Assembly (NCBI GenBank): GCA_018364635.1
Contig: JAGZLR010000077.1
Coordinates: forward strand, 1-7,905
Reading direction: 5' to 3'
DNA length: 7,905 nucleotides
Source: Clostridiales bacterium
GTDB lineage: Bacteria > Bacillota > Clostridia > Lachnospirales > Anaerotignaceae
The notes beneath the pieces were generated by a model. The model ran no database searches. It was given only the letters and a program-made list of their open reading frames with translations, and had not been told where the DNA came from. A program made the position numbers and the translations under genes. Below, one piece after another: positions 1-6,024 of this stretch. The stretch's first letter is position 1, and each line of letters opens with the position of its first letter.

Positions 1-158
1 ACTAAAAAAATTTATTTTATATAGTACCATAAAACTGTCATATTTCCAACAAAAAATCGATACTTTGTTTCCAAAAAGCATCTTGTAATAAGGTACACAA
101 TCTTGTAGGTATATGAAAGCGGAATACAGCTGCTCACTGTTACAAGGGGGGAGCTGAT

Positions 159-2108
159 TTGTTTGTCAGAATACAGGAAGAAATTTTGAGGCTACATTCC
201 ATAGGGCTTCTTAAACCGCTTCTTGCTGATAAAACTACGAAAACAAATATTATCTGGGCAACGGAACTATATCAGAATTTGGGCAGTGATTACCATAAGG
301 ATAGAAACATACAGGTACCTTTTATTACTGGAAGGAACAGTAATGTCATTGAAAGTCGTGTAACAAAGTCAATAGAACAACGGCTTGAACGAACAAAAAA
401 GCATGCAGAGGTTTTTACACCTTTTTGGATTTGCAAAAAGATGGTCAGTAATGTGGATGCTATTTGGTTTGGTCAAAAAGACATGTTTTTAGATGATGTT
501 CTTCTGTCTGGAAAAGTACAATTTCCAAAACGAAAAAAATGGCAGCATTATGTAGACTCAAGACGACTTGAAATCACTTGCGGCGAAGCGCCATATTTGG
601 TTAATCGTTATGATGTTTTTACAGGAAAAAGTATTTTTTTAGAAAATCGGCAGGGGATTTTAGACAGAAAGCTACGAATTGTCAATGAGAATGTTTCTGA
701 TGAAAGAGAGTGGCTAAAGTGGGTGTTTAGAGCATTTCAGGCTACCTATGGATATGAGATTCAGGGAGACAATTTACTGATTGCACGGATAAATCTGTTA
801 GTAAGTTTTGAGGAATATCTCTTTGCACGTTGGAGACGTAAGCCAACTTCTTTTGAATATCATGAAATTATCAGAATTATTGTCTGGAATTTATGGCAGA
901 TGGACGGTTTGAATGGAACAATTCCTTATAGTAAAGAAGAAAAAGAGTTTTATCAAATTAATTCGTCCAAGCATTTATACGGCGAAGGTCATCAGAAAAC
1001 ACGCTGTAAAGTCTATGACTGGAGAAGGAGAAGAAGTTTAGAATATTTAGATATAAAAAATGGGGTCAAAAAAAAGATGAAGTTTGACTTTGTGCTCGGA
1101 AATCCACCATATCAGGATGAGACAATGGGCAATAATGTTTCTTATGCCCCGCCTATTTACAATCGTTTTATGGATGAAGTATATAAGATCGGAGAGAAGG
1201 TTGAATTGATTCATCCGGCAAGATTTTTGTTTCAGGCGGGGAGGACTCCTAAAATATGGAATCAAAAAATGTTGAGGGATGAGCATTTTAAAGTAATGTA
1301 TTATGAAGCTGATAGTAAAAAAGTATTTCCGAACACAAATATAAAAGGTGGGATTGCCATCTCATATCGAGACAGCAAGAAAGGTTTTGGTGCAATTGAT
1401 ACGTTTACTCCATATAACGAACTAAATAGTATTCTTAAAAAAGTCAAAAGAAAAAATTTCATAAGTTTTCGTACAATTATTGTGACAAGTTATGCCTATC
1501 ATTTTTTAAATCAATTATATATAGATCTGCCTCAGCTGAAAGGAAAGTTGAGCAAAGGCCATGAATTTGATTTGAAATCTAACGTGTTTGAAAAGATGGA
1601 AATAGTATTTTTGGAAAAAAGGCCACAGGATGGAAGAGAGTATATACGTATATTAGGGCGTTTCAATAATGAGCGTTGTTATAGATATATTCGATCGGAC
1701 TATATCAATTGTGTTGTCAATTTATACAATTATAAAGTGTTTTTACCAGGAGCAACTGGAACAGGACAATATGGAGAACCAATAGCAACTCCATTATTAG
1801 GAAGTCCATTAGAGGGCTCAACAGAAACTTTTTTGAGTATAGGCAAATTTCATTCACAAAAAGAAGCTGAGAATGCAGCGAAATACATTAAATGCAAATT
1901 TACAAGAGCTATGCTTGGAATTTTGAAAAGAACACAAGCAAATACTCCAGGTAAGTGGCAATGGGTTCCTCTCCAAGATTTTACATTGACCTCAGATATT
2001 CACTGGTCGAAATCTATTTCAGAAATTGACCGTGAGCTTTACATAAAATATGGTCTAAATGAAGATGAAGTAGAATTTATAGAATTTCATGTAAAAGAGA
2101 TGGCATGA
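159..2108 (+). CDS. Eco57I-type adenine-specific DNA methyltransferase (class with NPPY motif)
   Basis: This 649-residue protein is predicted to transfer a methyl group from S-adenosylmethionine to adenine N6 in DNA. Visible landmarks are an AEVFTP segment (residues 83-88) typical of the N-terminus of gamma-like adenine methylases, a cofactor-binding motif I of the form EITCGEAPY (138-146), and the catalytic GNPPY (314-318). The C-terminal half, with a GTGQYG segment and a closing DIHWSKSISEID block, resembles the target-recognition and tail regions of Eco57I-like methylases. The start is TTG: an AAGGGGGGAG ribosome site lies just upstream and the N-terminal sequence looks complete. No PD-(D/E)XK nuclease motif is visible and no restriction partner lies in the window, so it may be an orphan methylase or have a partner to the left. 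It is more AT-rich than the genes to its right and no terminator is obvious after it. The family is confident; the recognition sequence is unknown. Confidence 0.88.
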   Translation: MFVRIQEEILRLHSIGLLKPLLADKTTKTNIIWATELYQNLGSDYHKDRNIQVPFITGRNSNVIESRVTKSIEQRLERTKKHAEVFTPFWICKKMVSNVDAIWFGQKDMFLDDVLLSGKVQFPKRKKWQHYVDSRRLEITCGEAPYLVNRYDVFTGKSIFLENRQGILDRKLRIVNENVSDEREWLKWVFRAFQATYGYEIQGDNLLIARINLLVSFEEYLFARWRRKPTSFEYHEIIRIIVWNLWQMDGLNGTIPYSKEEKEFYQINSSKHLYGEGHQKTRCKVYDWRRRRSLEYLDIKNGVKKKMKFDFVLGNPPYQDETMGNNVSYAPPIYNRFMDEVYKIGEKVELIHPARFLFQAGRTPKIWNQKMLRDEHFKVMYYEADSKKVFPNTNIKGGIAISYRDSKKGFGAIDTFTPYNELNSILKKVKRKNFISFRTIIVTSYAYHFLNQLYIDLPQLKGKLSKGHEFDLKSNVFEKMEIVFLEKRPQDGREYIRILGRFNNERCYRYIRSDYINCVVNLYNYKVFLPGATGTGQYGEPIATPLLGSPLEGSTETFLSIGKFHSQKEAENAAKYIKCKFTRAMLGILKRTQANTPGKWQWVPLQDFTLTSDIHWSKSISEIDRELYIKYGLNEDEVEFIEFHVKEMA

Positions 2109-2160
2109 TAAGGGAAATAGATGAGGCGGGCTGTCGAACCTTGTTGTATAGAATCGTATA

Positions 2161-2189
2161 TTGAATATAAAAATGTTGCATGGTATAAT
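2161..2189 (+). promoter_or_regulatory. Sigma-A-type promoter for the DUF4186 gene
   Basis: A -35 box TTGAAT (2161-2166) is separated by exactly 17 bases from a perfect -10 box TATAAT (2184-2189). The -10 box is preceded by TGG, which gives an extended -10. The expected transcription start is near 2196, about 50 bases before the DUF4186 start codon. This implies the gene is transcribed independently of the methyltransferase upstream. Confidence 0.75.
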
Positions 2190-2245
2190 AAAGTATTCAA
2201 TTTTTACAGCATAAAAAATATTGGTAATTCATTGAGAAGCCTGAA

Positions 2246-2638
2246 ATGGAGTTGAGTTTTGGAATGCAGACGATAGAGCAGGCGCTTGACAAATTAGAAC
2301 AATCAGAGTTTAGAAAAAGTTTTCATTTAAAAGAAAATGATAGAATTTATATTCAGGAGAAAGGAATGGATGTTATACGTGATCATGCTTATGCATTTAT
2401 CAGTTCTAGGATTGCGCCGAAATCGATATCGAATGATGGGAAGCAAACACCAGTAAAAGGGCATCCAGTTTTTATTGCGCAGCACGCAACTGCTTGTTGT
2501 TGTCGGAAATGTTTAAATAAATGGTATCATGTACCAATGGGGGTTTCATTGAGTGCGCAACAGCAGGGGAAAATAGTAAATTTGTTGATGGCATGGATTG
2601 AGCGTCAGTTAAAGGCAAACAAGGAAGAAGAAGTATAA
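2246..2638 (+). CDS. DUF4186 family protein
   Basis: This 130-residue protein matches my recollection of the DUF4186 family, whose function is not established. Recognisable family stretches are FHLKENDRIYIQEKGMD (26-42), a DGKQTPVKGHPVFIAQHAT core (64-82), and a cysteine cluster C84, C85, C86 and C89 followed by NKWYH. H73, H80 and the cysteines could form a metal site, which is inference. There is no signal peptide or membrane segment, so it is probably cytosolic. An ATG at 2246 has GAGAAG 6 bases upstream; a second in-frame ATG at 2264 has GGAG 12 bases upstream, so the first seven residues are uncertain. The gene has its own promoter and terminator and appears to be a single-gene unit. Confidence 0.8.
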   Translation: MELSFGMQTIEQALDKLEQSEFRKSFHLKENDRIYIQEKGMDVIRDHAYAFISSRIAPKSISNDGKQTPVKGHPVFIAQHATACCCRKCLNKWYHVPMGVSLSAQQQGKIVNLLMAWIERQLKANKEEEV

Positions 2639-2662
2639 AAGAGCCGGAGGAATCCGGCTTTT
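2639..2662 (+). terminator. Intrinsic terminator after the DUF4186 gene
   Basis: A perfect 7-bp stem AGCCGGA (2642-2648) / TCCGGCT (2653-2659) closes on a GGAA tetraloop of the stable GNRA type. A run of T follows, and A residues precede the stem, lengthening the helix by A-T pairs. It lies immediately after the stop codon of the DUF4186 gene. The T tract is short (four), so some read-through into the peptidyl-tRNA hydrolase gene is possible. Confidence 0.8.
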
Positions 2663-2713
2663 CAGCTATTAAAATTGATATAAAGAATATTAAAAAATAG
2701 ATAGGTGGTTATT

Positions 2714-3136
2714 ATGTATTCAGCAAAACAGATGATTGTTGTACGTCGTGATTTAAACATGCGGAAAGGGAAAATAGCAGCGCAGGCAGGTCATGCCTGT
2801 GTGACTGCTGTTTTAATGGCGCTAAAAAAGGAAAATAGGTTAGAGCAAATTGAGGTATTTGGCGATCACATAGGGCTTATGTCAACATCGAATAAAGCTA
2901 CTCCTTTGAGCCAATGGTTTGAATACGGAGTAGCAAAAATTTGTGTTTATGTGGACTCAGAGGAAGAATTATTGGAAATTGATCAGAAAGCGAAAGAAGC
3001 TGGAATCATTTCGGCTTTAATTTGCGATGGCGGTAGGACAGAATTTCATGGGATTCCTACCTATACATGTCTTGCTTTAGAACCGCAGTACCCTGAAGTT
3101 GTAGATCCAATTACTGGAAATTTGCCATTGTTTTAG
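2714..3136 (+). CDS. pth2: Peptidyl-tRNA hydrolase, PTH2 family
   Basis: This cytosolic enzyme is predicted to cleave peptidyl-tRNA released from stalled ribosomes, recycling the tRNA. The 140-residue protein shows PTH2 motifs: KGKIAAQAGHA (residues 18-28), with the conserved lysine and histidine, and DGGRTEF (105-111), with the conserved aspartate and threonine. The ending VVDPITGNLPLF matches the family C-terminus. The ATG at 2714 is chosen over an upstream GTG at 2705 because AGGTGG (2703-2708) is a well-placed ribosome site for 2714 and overlaps the GTG. Compared with the usual Pth2 of about 115-120 residues there appears to be an insertion around residues 40-70. PTH2 is typical of archaea and eukaryotes; most bacteria rely on unrelated Pth1, so this is probably an accessory copy. 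No convincing promoter is visible in the 50 bases upstream. Confidence 0.85.
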   Translation: MYSAKQMIVVRRDLNMRKGKIAAQAGHACVTAVLMALKKENRLEQIEVFGDHIGLMSTSNKATPLSQWFEYGVAKICVYVDSEEELLEIDQKAKEAGIISALICDGGRTEFHGIPTYTCLALEPQYPEVVDPITGNLPLF

Positions 3137-3148
3137 AACGAATGTTCT
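3135..3148. promoter_or_regulatory. LexA (SOS)-box-like palindrome
   Basis: AGAACGAATGTTCT is a perfect palindrome of 5-bp arms around 4 bases. Its core matches the Gram-positive LexA/DinR box GAAC-RNRY-GTTC. It overlaps the pth2 stop codon and lies about 50 bases upstream of the candidate -10 box for the XRE gene, which is further than a classical repressor site. It may be a chance match or an operator for another regulator. Confidence 0.35.
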
Positions 3149-3158
3149 ATAAATATTG

Positions 3159-3209
3159 ATGCAACTGTTGGTTGCTGATTTTCAAGGTCTATGTGGTAGT
3201 ATGCAACTG
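3159..3209 (+). promoter_or_regulatory. Candidate promoter and operator of the XRE regulator
   Basis: TAGTAT (3197-3202), preceded by TGG, is an extended -10 candidate; a weak TTGCTG (3172-3177) lies 19 bases upstream. The word ATGCAACTG occurs at 3159-3167 and again at 3201-3209. The first copy also forms an inverted repeat, GCAAC TGTTG GTTGC (3161-3175). The half-sites flank the core promoter, as expected for an autoregulatory XRE operator. Which protein binds is inference. Confidence 0.4.
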
Positions 3210-3252
3210 AGATTTTTGATATAGTGAAGAAGGAATGAAAGGAGGTATTTGA

Positions 3253-3840
3253 ATGACAATCGGTCAAAAGCTGCAGTTTCTTCGTAAAAAGGAAGGGATA
3301 TCTCAGGAACAGTTAGCGCAAAAACTTGAGATTTCAAGGCAGGCAATTTCTAAATGGGAGTTAGACCAATCTGCACCAGAGATTGAAAACATTGTAAAGT
3401 TAAGTGAGCTCTTTCAAGTTACTACAGATTACTTATTAAAAGAGCAATCAGAAACAGGAAATGGTGGAGTATCCCAAAAGCCCAATCAAAAGAATCGAGC
3501 AGTATTTGTTGTCTGTATGGGTATAATGATAATTGGCCTTCTGCTTTCTTTTTGTGGCTGGAGTACTTATCAGACAAATTTAGCTGTAGGAATAGGTATT
3601 ATTTTCCAGATATTAGCCCTTATTGGTTTTGAGGTGACAAATAGATCAGACGGTGTGCGAAAGACATTTTATATAGTGGCTACCTGGATATTTTTGCCGT
3701 TTCCATCCATGTTTCTTGCTCAATTTTTATGGATGTTTTGCCCATTTTCCTATTCTGGTTTTATAAAAGATGTATCTATAGTTATGTTGTATCTTTTACT
3801 ATGTGGGACAGTTACAACTGTAATAAAACGGAAAATCTAG
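3253..3840 (+). CDS. XRE-family transcriptional regulator with C-terminal membrane domain
   Basis: This 195-residue protein joins a Cro/CI-type DNA-binding domain to membrane helices. Residues 1-62 form a standard helix-turn-helix with LAQKLEISRQAISKWE (21-36) and the usual tail ending in TTDYLL. A polar linker (64-81) leads to four hydrophobic segments at roughly 83-101, 108-127, 138-163 and 174-190. The architecture suggests a membrane-tethered regulator that senses something at the envelope; the signal and target genes are not visible. The start has an ideal AAGGAGG site (3239-3245). It is a single-gene unit between its own promoter region and a strong terminator. Repeated GCAAC sites upstream suggest autoregulation. 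Confidence 0.85.
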   Translation: MTIGQKLQFLRKKEGISQEQLAQKLEISRQAISKWELDQSAPEIENIVKLSELFQVTTDYLLKEQSETGNGGVSQKPNQKNRAVFVVCMGIMIIGLLLSFCGWSTYQTNLAVGIGIIFQILALIGFEVTNRSDGVRKTFYIVATWIFLPFPSMFLAQFLWMFCPFSYSGFIKDVSIVMLYLLLCGTVTTVIKRKI

Positions 3841-3842
3841 AT

Positions 3843-3879
3843 AAAAAATGGATATCTAAAAACTAGATATCCATTTTTT
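3843..3879. terminator. Bidirectional intrinsic terminator between convergent genes
   Basis: A perfect 16-bp inverted repeat, AAAAAATGGATATCTA (3843-3858) and TAGATATCCATTTTTT (3864-3879), encloses an AAAAC loop. T runs lie on the 3' side on both strands. It sits directly after the XRE stop codon and 8 bases from the end of the opposing DUF362 gene, so it can stop transcription from both sides. Confidence 0.88.
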
Positions 3880-3887
3880 GTATAATT

Positions 3888-5022
3888 TTATTTGACAATA
3901 ATCAGTTGATACTGTCTTGTACCAAGGCCAATTTTTTCAGCATGATCTAGACAGGAACGCCATTCTGATTCAGGGGTGGAATTTTTGAAATGATCATGGT
4001 GATCTACAAAGTCTTGTTTTGTTAAGTTATCATTTAATTGACTGTTTGGCATAGGGGTTGCGGATAGACAGGCATCGACACAAGCTTGATCCAGTGCTAA
4101 TGGATCAAAAGAGGCAAACATACCAATATTAGGCAGAATTGGTGCATCATTTTCTCCGTGGCAATCACAATTAGGGGAGACATCAACAACCAAAGAGATA
4201 TGGAAATTAGGACGGCCGTCAACAACGGCTTTTGTGTATTCAGCCATACGGCAGTTAAGCTCTTCGTTGGCAGCATTATTGTCAAACATAATGGCATCAT
4301 AATTGCATGCGCCAAGGCAGCGTCCACACCCCACACAGTTTGTTTGATTCACAGTCATTCTCTTTTTAGTTTGGTCAAATTCTAAGCCCTGATTCGCGCA
4401 TTCTTTGAGACATCTAAGACAACCTCTACAAAGTTCAGGTTCAATATGGGGCTTTCCATTACTGTGTTGCTCTTTTTTTCCAGCGCGGGAGCCACAACCC
4501 ATGCCAATGTTCTTAATTGCGCCACCCGAATCCTGTCATTTCATGGCCTTTAAAATGAGTTAGGCTTATAAAGACATCGGCGTCCATAATTGCGCGTCCG
4601 ATTTTTGCTTCTTTTACATATTCTCCTCCGTCAACAGGTACGGAGATGTCATCTGTTCCTTTTAAACCATCCCCTATGAGAATGGGACAGCCAACAGTCA
4701 ATGGCGTAAAACCATTTTCCCATGCACATGCCAAATGTTCCAAAGCATTTTTTCGGCTGCCTGGATATAAAGTGTTGCAGTCAGTGAGAAATGGTTTTCC
4801 TCCTAATTCCTTAACTACATCGGCAACTGCTTTGGCATAATTGGGTCTAAGATAGCTGATATTTCCGAGTTCGCCAAAATGAAGTTTAATTGCTACAAAT
4901 TTACCGTCCATATCAATATCTGAGATACCGGCACGTTTTATCAATTTTTTTAGTTTTGTTGGTAGACCATCCCCAAAAGCTACAGTTCTAAAATCAGTAA
5001 AAAATACGTCAGCTTGCTTCAT
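3888..5022 (-). pseudogene. DUF362 domain protein with two [4Fe-4S] ferredoxin motifs, split by a one-base frameshift
   Basis: Two adjacent reading frames form one gene. The upstream part (5022-4513) carries the DUF362 N-terminus, including KLHFGELGN, LTDCNTLYPGSR and HFKGHEMTGFG, then runs into WRN-stop. The downstream part continues from 4524 in another frame as GAIKNIGMGCGSRAGKKEQ, so the joined conserved text is MTGFG-GAIKNIGMG. Removing one base from the GGG run (CCC at 4525-4527 on +) restores exactly 377 codons plus stop. The second part holds CxxCxxCxxxC motifs at fragment residues 25-35 and 56-66, numbered from its Met at 4502, for two iron-sulfur clusters. The start is ATG at 5022: AAGGAG (5032-5037 on +) precedes it, and the upstream in-frame ATG at 5055 sits at the predicted transcription start. 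The biochemical role of DUF362-ferredoxin proteins is unsettled; redox function is inferred. The frameshift may be real, or a sequencing error. Confidence 0.85.
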
Positions 5023-5062
5023 ATACGTCAACTCCTTACAAATAATCCAGTTCATGGGAACT

Positions 5063-5093
5063 ATTATAAAAGCTAGAGTTAACTGGAAGTCAA
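5063..5093 (-). promoter_or_regulatory. MerR-activated promoter of the DUF362 gene (19-bp spacer)
   Basis: On the - strand a -35 box TTGACT (5093-5088) and a perfect -10 box TATAAT (5068-5063) are separated by 19 bases instead of 17. The spacer is centred on AGTTAACT (5077-5084) with an imperfect dyad extending outwards. Over-long spacers with a central dyad are the signature of promoters activated by MerR proteins, which untwist the DNA. The merR gene lies immediately upstream. The transcription start would be near 5056. Confidence 0.8.
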
Positions 5094-5111
5094 GGGGAAA
5101 TATAAAAATTT

Positions 5112-5519
5112 TTATGCAGATGTCTGATCGTTATTTTTTTGATGAATACTGACGGTGCCGGCCTCTAAAGCTGTTTTATAATACCAACACTTATAGTCGA
5201 TAACCTCCATTGCCTTTTGAAGTTCAGCAATCTGTGATTCTACAGCAGCTTTTCGTTCCAGAAACATTTGATATCTTTGCTGGATTGTGTCATCTCCCTG
5301 TGTACACCATTCAATAAAATTCTTAATGTCTTTAATTGGCATACCAGTAGCTTTTAGGCAGCCAACAATTTTTAATGTTTCCAAATCTGTGTCTGTGAAT
5401 ATTCGAATTCCACTTTCTGAACGAGCGACAAATGGAAGGAGTCCTTCTTTATCATAGTAACGTAAAGTATAGACAGACAAATGAAGCATTTTTGCAACTT
5501 CACCTATCGAGTAAGTCAT
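5112..5519 (-). CDS. MerR-family transcriptional activator
   Basis: This 135-residue protein is a MerR-type regulator. Residues 2-70 form the winged helix-turn-helix: YSIGEVAKMLHLSVYTLRYYDKEGLLPF, then SGIRIF and a CLKATGMPIKDI segment. A dimerising coiled coil follows (about 80-108), then a short tail with YKCWYYKTALEAGT (109-122). There is no large effector-binding domain, so it is of the small type. Cysteines at 54, 72 and 111 are candidates for thiol or electrophile sensing; C54 lies about where the redox cysteine of Bacillus AdhR sits, from memory. It has an AAGGAG site (5535-5530) and its own promoter. No terminator is seen between it and the DUF362 gene, so the two may also be cotranscribed. 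The likely target is the 19-bp-spacer promoter just downstream. Confidence 0.88.
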   Translation of the reverse strand: MTYSIGEVAKMLHLSVYTLRYYDKEGLLPFVARSESGIRIFTDTDLETLKIVGCLKATGMPIKDIKNFIEWCTQGDDTIQQRYQMFLERKAAVESQIAELQKAMEVIDYKCWYYKTALEAGTVSIHQKNNDQTSA

Positions 5520-5555
5520 AATTTTATCACTCCTTTTTAAAGCTGCTTGCAGTTG

Positions 5556-5585
5556 ATTTTAACACTGGAATCAATCTACTGTCAA
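5556..5585 (-). promoter_or_regulatory. Promoter of the merR gene
   Basis: On the - strand a perfect -35 TTGACA (5585-5580) is followed by 18 bases and TAAAAT (5561-5556), with TGT just before the -10 box. It points into merR and gives a leader of about 30 bases. It lacks the AGTTAACT dyad seen at the DUF362 promoter, so merR autoregulation is not obvious here. Confidence 0.65.
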
Positions 5586-5610
5586 CATTTGTAAGATTCT
5601 AAAAAAGGGG

Positions 5611-5639
5611 TTGACAAATGATAATAGTCATGATATGAT
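5611..5639 (+). promoter_or_regulatory. Promoter of the T-box operon
   Basis: A perfect -35 TTGACA (5611-5616), a 17-base spacer and TATGAT (5634-5639) with a TGA extension form a strong sigma-A promoter. The start is expected near 5646, just before the first bases of T-box Stem I. It diverges from the merR promoter, with 25 bases between the two -35 boxes. Confidence 0.85.
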
Positions 5640-5856
5640 CTTAACCAAAATCGAGGAACAAAACGAGTACCTATTTGTGAAACAGCTCAGAGAATCGGTG
5701 GTGGTGGGAATCCGATGTGGGGATCTGTAGGGAATGGATTTGGGAGATGCAGGGTGAACAACAATGGTTAAGTATCCTGTGCCGTACTTCCTGCGTTAAA
5801 GGATAGGATATCGAAAGTAATTTTCCGTATCTAAAAATAAGTCAGAGAAATGGATG

Positions 5857-5894
5857 GCAGATATACTCCTGTATGGCGTTTATCTGCTTTTTTT
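5857..5894 (+). terminator. T-box Stem III hairpin followed by a T tract (terminator-like)
   Basis: GCAGATA (5857-5863) pairs with TATCTGC (5881-5887), and seven T residues follow directly (5888-5894). Its position between Stem II and the T-box identifies it as Stem III. The T tract gives it the form of an intrinsic terminator, possibly a weak additional attenuator; that function is inference. Confidence 0.4.
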
Positions 5895-5950
5895 GTACTG
5901 AAATTTCTATTTTTCTGTAAATCAGGGTGGTACCACGAAATGATTTTTCG

Positions 5951-5997
5951 TCCCTGGCGTCAATTGGTTTGAATACCTTTGATGCCAGGGATTTTTT
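5951..5997 (+). terminator. T-box-controlled intrinsic terminator
   Basis: TCCCTGGCGTCAA (5951-5963) pairs with TTGATGCCAGGGA (5979-5991) in a 13-bp stem with one G-T pair, and an inner GGT/ACC helix follows. Six T residues (5992-5997) come after the stem. Its 5' arm is also the 3' arm of the antiterminator, so the two structures exclude each other, as expected for a T-box switch. Confidence 0.92.
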
Positions 5998-6024
5998 ATT
6001 TAAATTTAGGAAAGGAGATTTTTT

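Larger units (their letters stand above)
5650..5997 (+). promoter_or_regulatory. T-box riboswitch with UGG specifier (responds to tRNA-Trp)
   Basis: This leader reads the charging state of a tRNA and opens transcription when uncharged tRNA accumulates. Stem I can be folded: ATC (5650-5652)/GAT (5746-5748), a GA-rich kink-turn, CAAA (5659-5662)/TTTG (5739-5742), then the AGTA (5666-5669)/GAA (5732-5734) loop-E motif and CCTA (5670-5673)/TAGG (5728-5731). This places TGG (5735-5737) followed by A in the specifier position, which pairs with the tRNA-Trp anticodon CCA. The distal part has AGAGA and a GGTGGTGGGAA loop closed by ATCGG/CCGAT. Stem II is GCAGG (5749-5753)/CCTGC (5790-5794); its loop ATCCT can pair with AGGAT (5800-5804) as a pseudoknot. 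The canonical T-box AGGGTGGTACCACG is at 5924-5937. The antiterminator pairs CAGGG (5923-5927) with CCCTG (5952-5956). The downstream TrpX-like gene independently supports tryptophan. Confidence 0.93.

Noticed and set aside
1047..1286. A 79-codon open frame on the - strand inside the methyltransferase
   Set aside because: It is antisense to the conserved NPPY region and has no recognisable motif or ribosome site.
2663..2713. A promoter for pth2
   Set aside because: TTGATA and TATAAA-like words exist, but none has acceptable spacing upstream of the ribosome site.
4097..4385. Open frames of 75-79 codons on both strands inside the DUF362 gene
   Set aside because: They overlap the iron-sulfur-motif coding frame and show low-complexity translation without family features.
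4513..4530. Programmed ribosomal frameshifting in the DUF362 gene
   Set aside because: No strong slippery heptamer or downstream structure is seen, and the family is normally one continuous frame.
4646..4840. A 64-codon + strand open frame opposite the DUF362 gene
   Set aside because: It is antisense to clearly conserved coding sequence and has no independent signal.
5100..5114. ATAAAAATTTTTAT palindrome after merR as a terminator
   Set aside because: It is A/T only, has no GC stem or loop, and lies directly beside the DUF362 promoter.
5755..5764. CAA or AAC after GTGAA as the specifier codon
   Set aside because: That GAA falls beyond the end of Stem I in the consistent fold and has no AGTA partner; UGG at 5735-5737 satisfies all pairings and fits the downstream gene.
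5640..5772. CTTAACCA (5640-5647) pairing with TGGTTAAG (5765-5772) as the base of T-box Stem I
   Set aside because: The left arm begins right after the -10 box and would largely lie before the transcription start. The alternative fold gives a proper kink-turn, AGTA/GAA loop and specifier.
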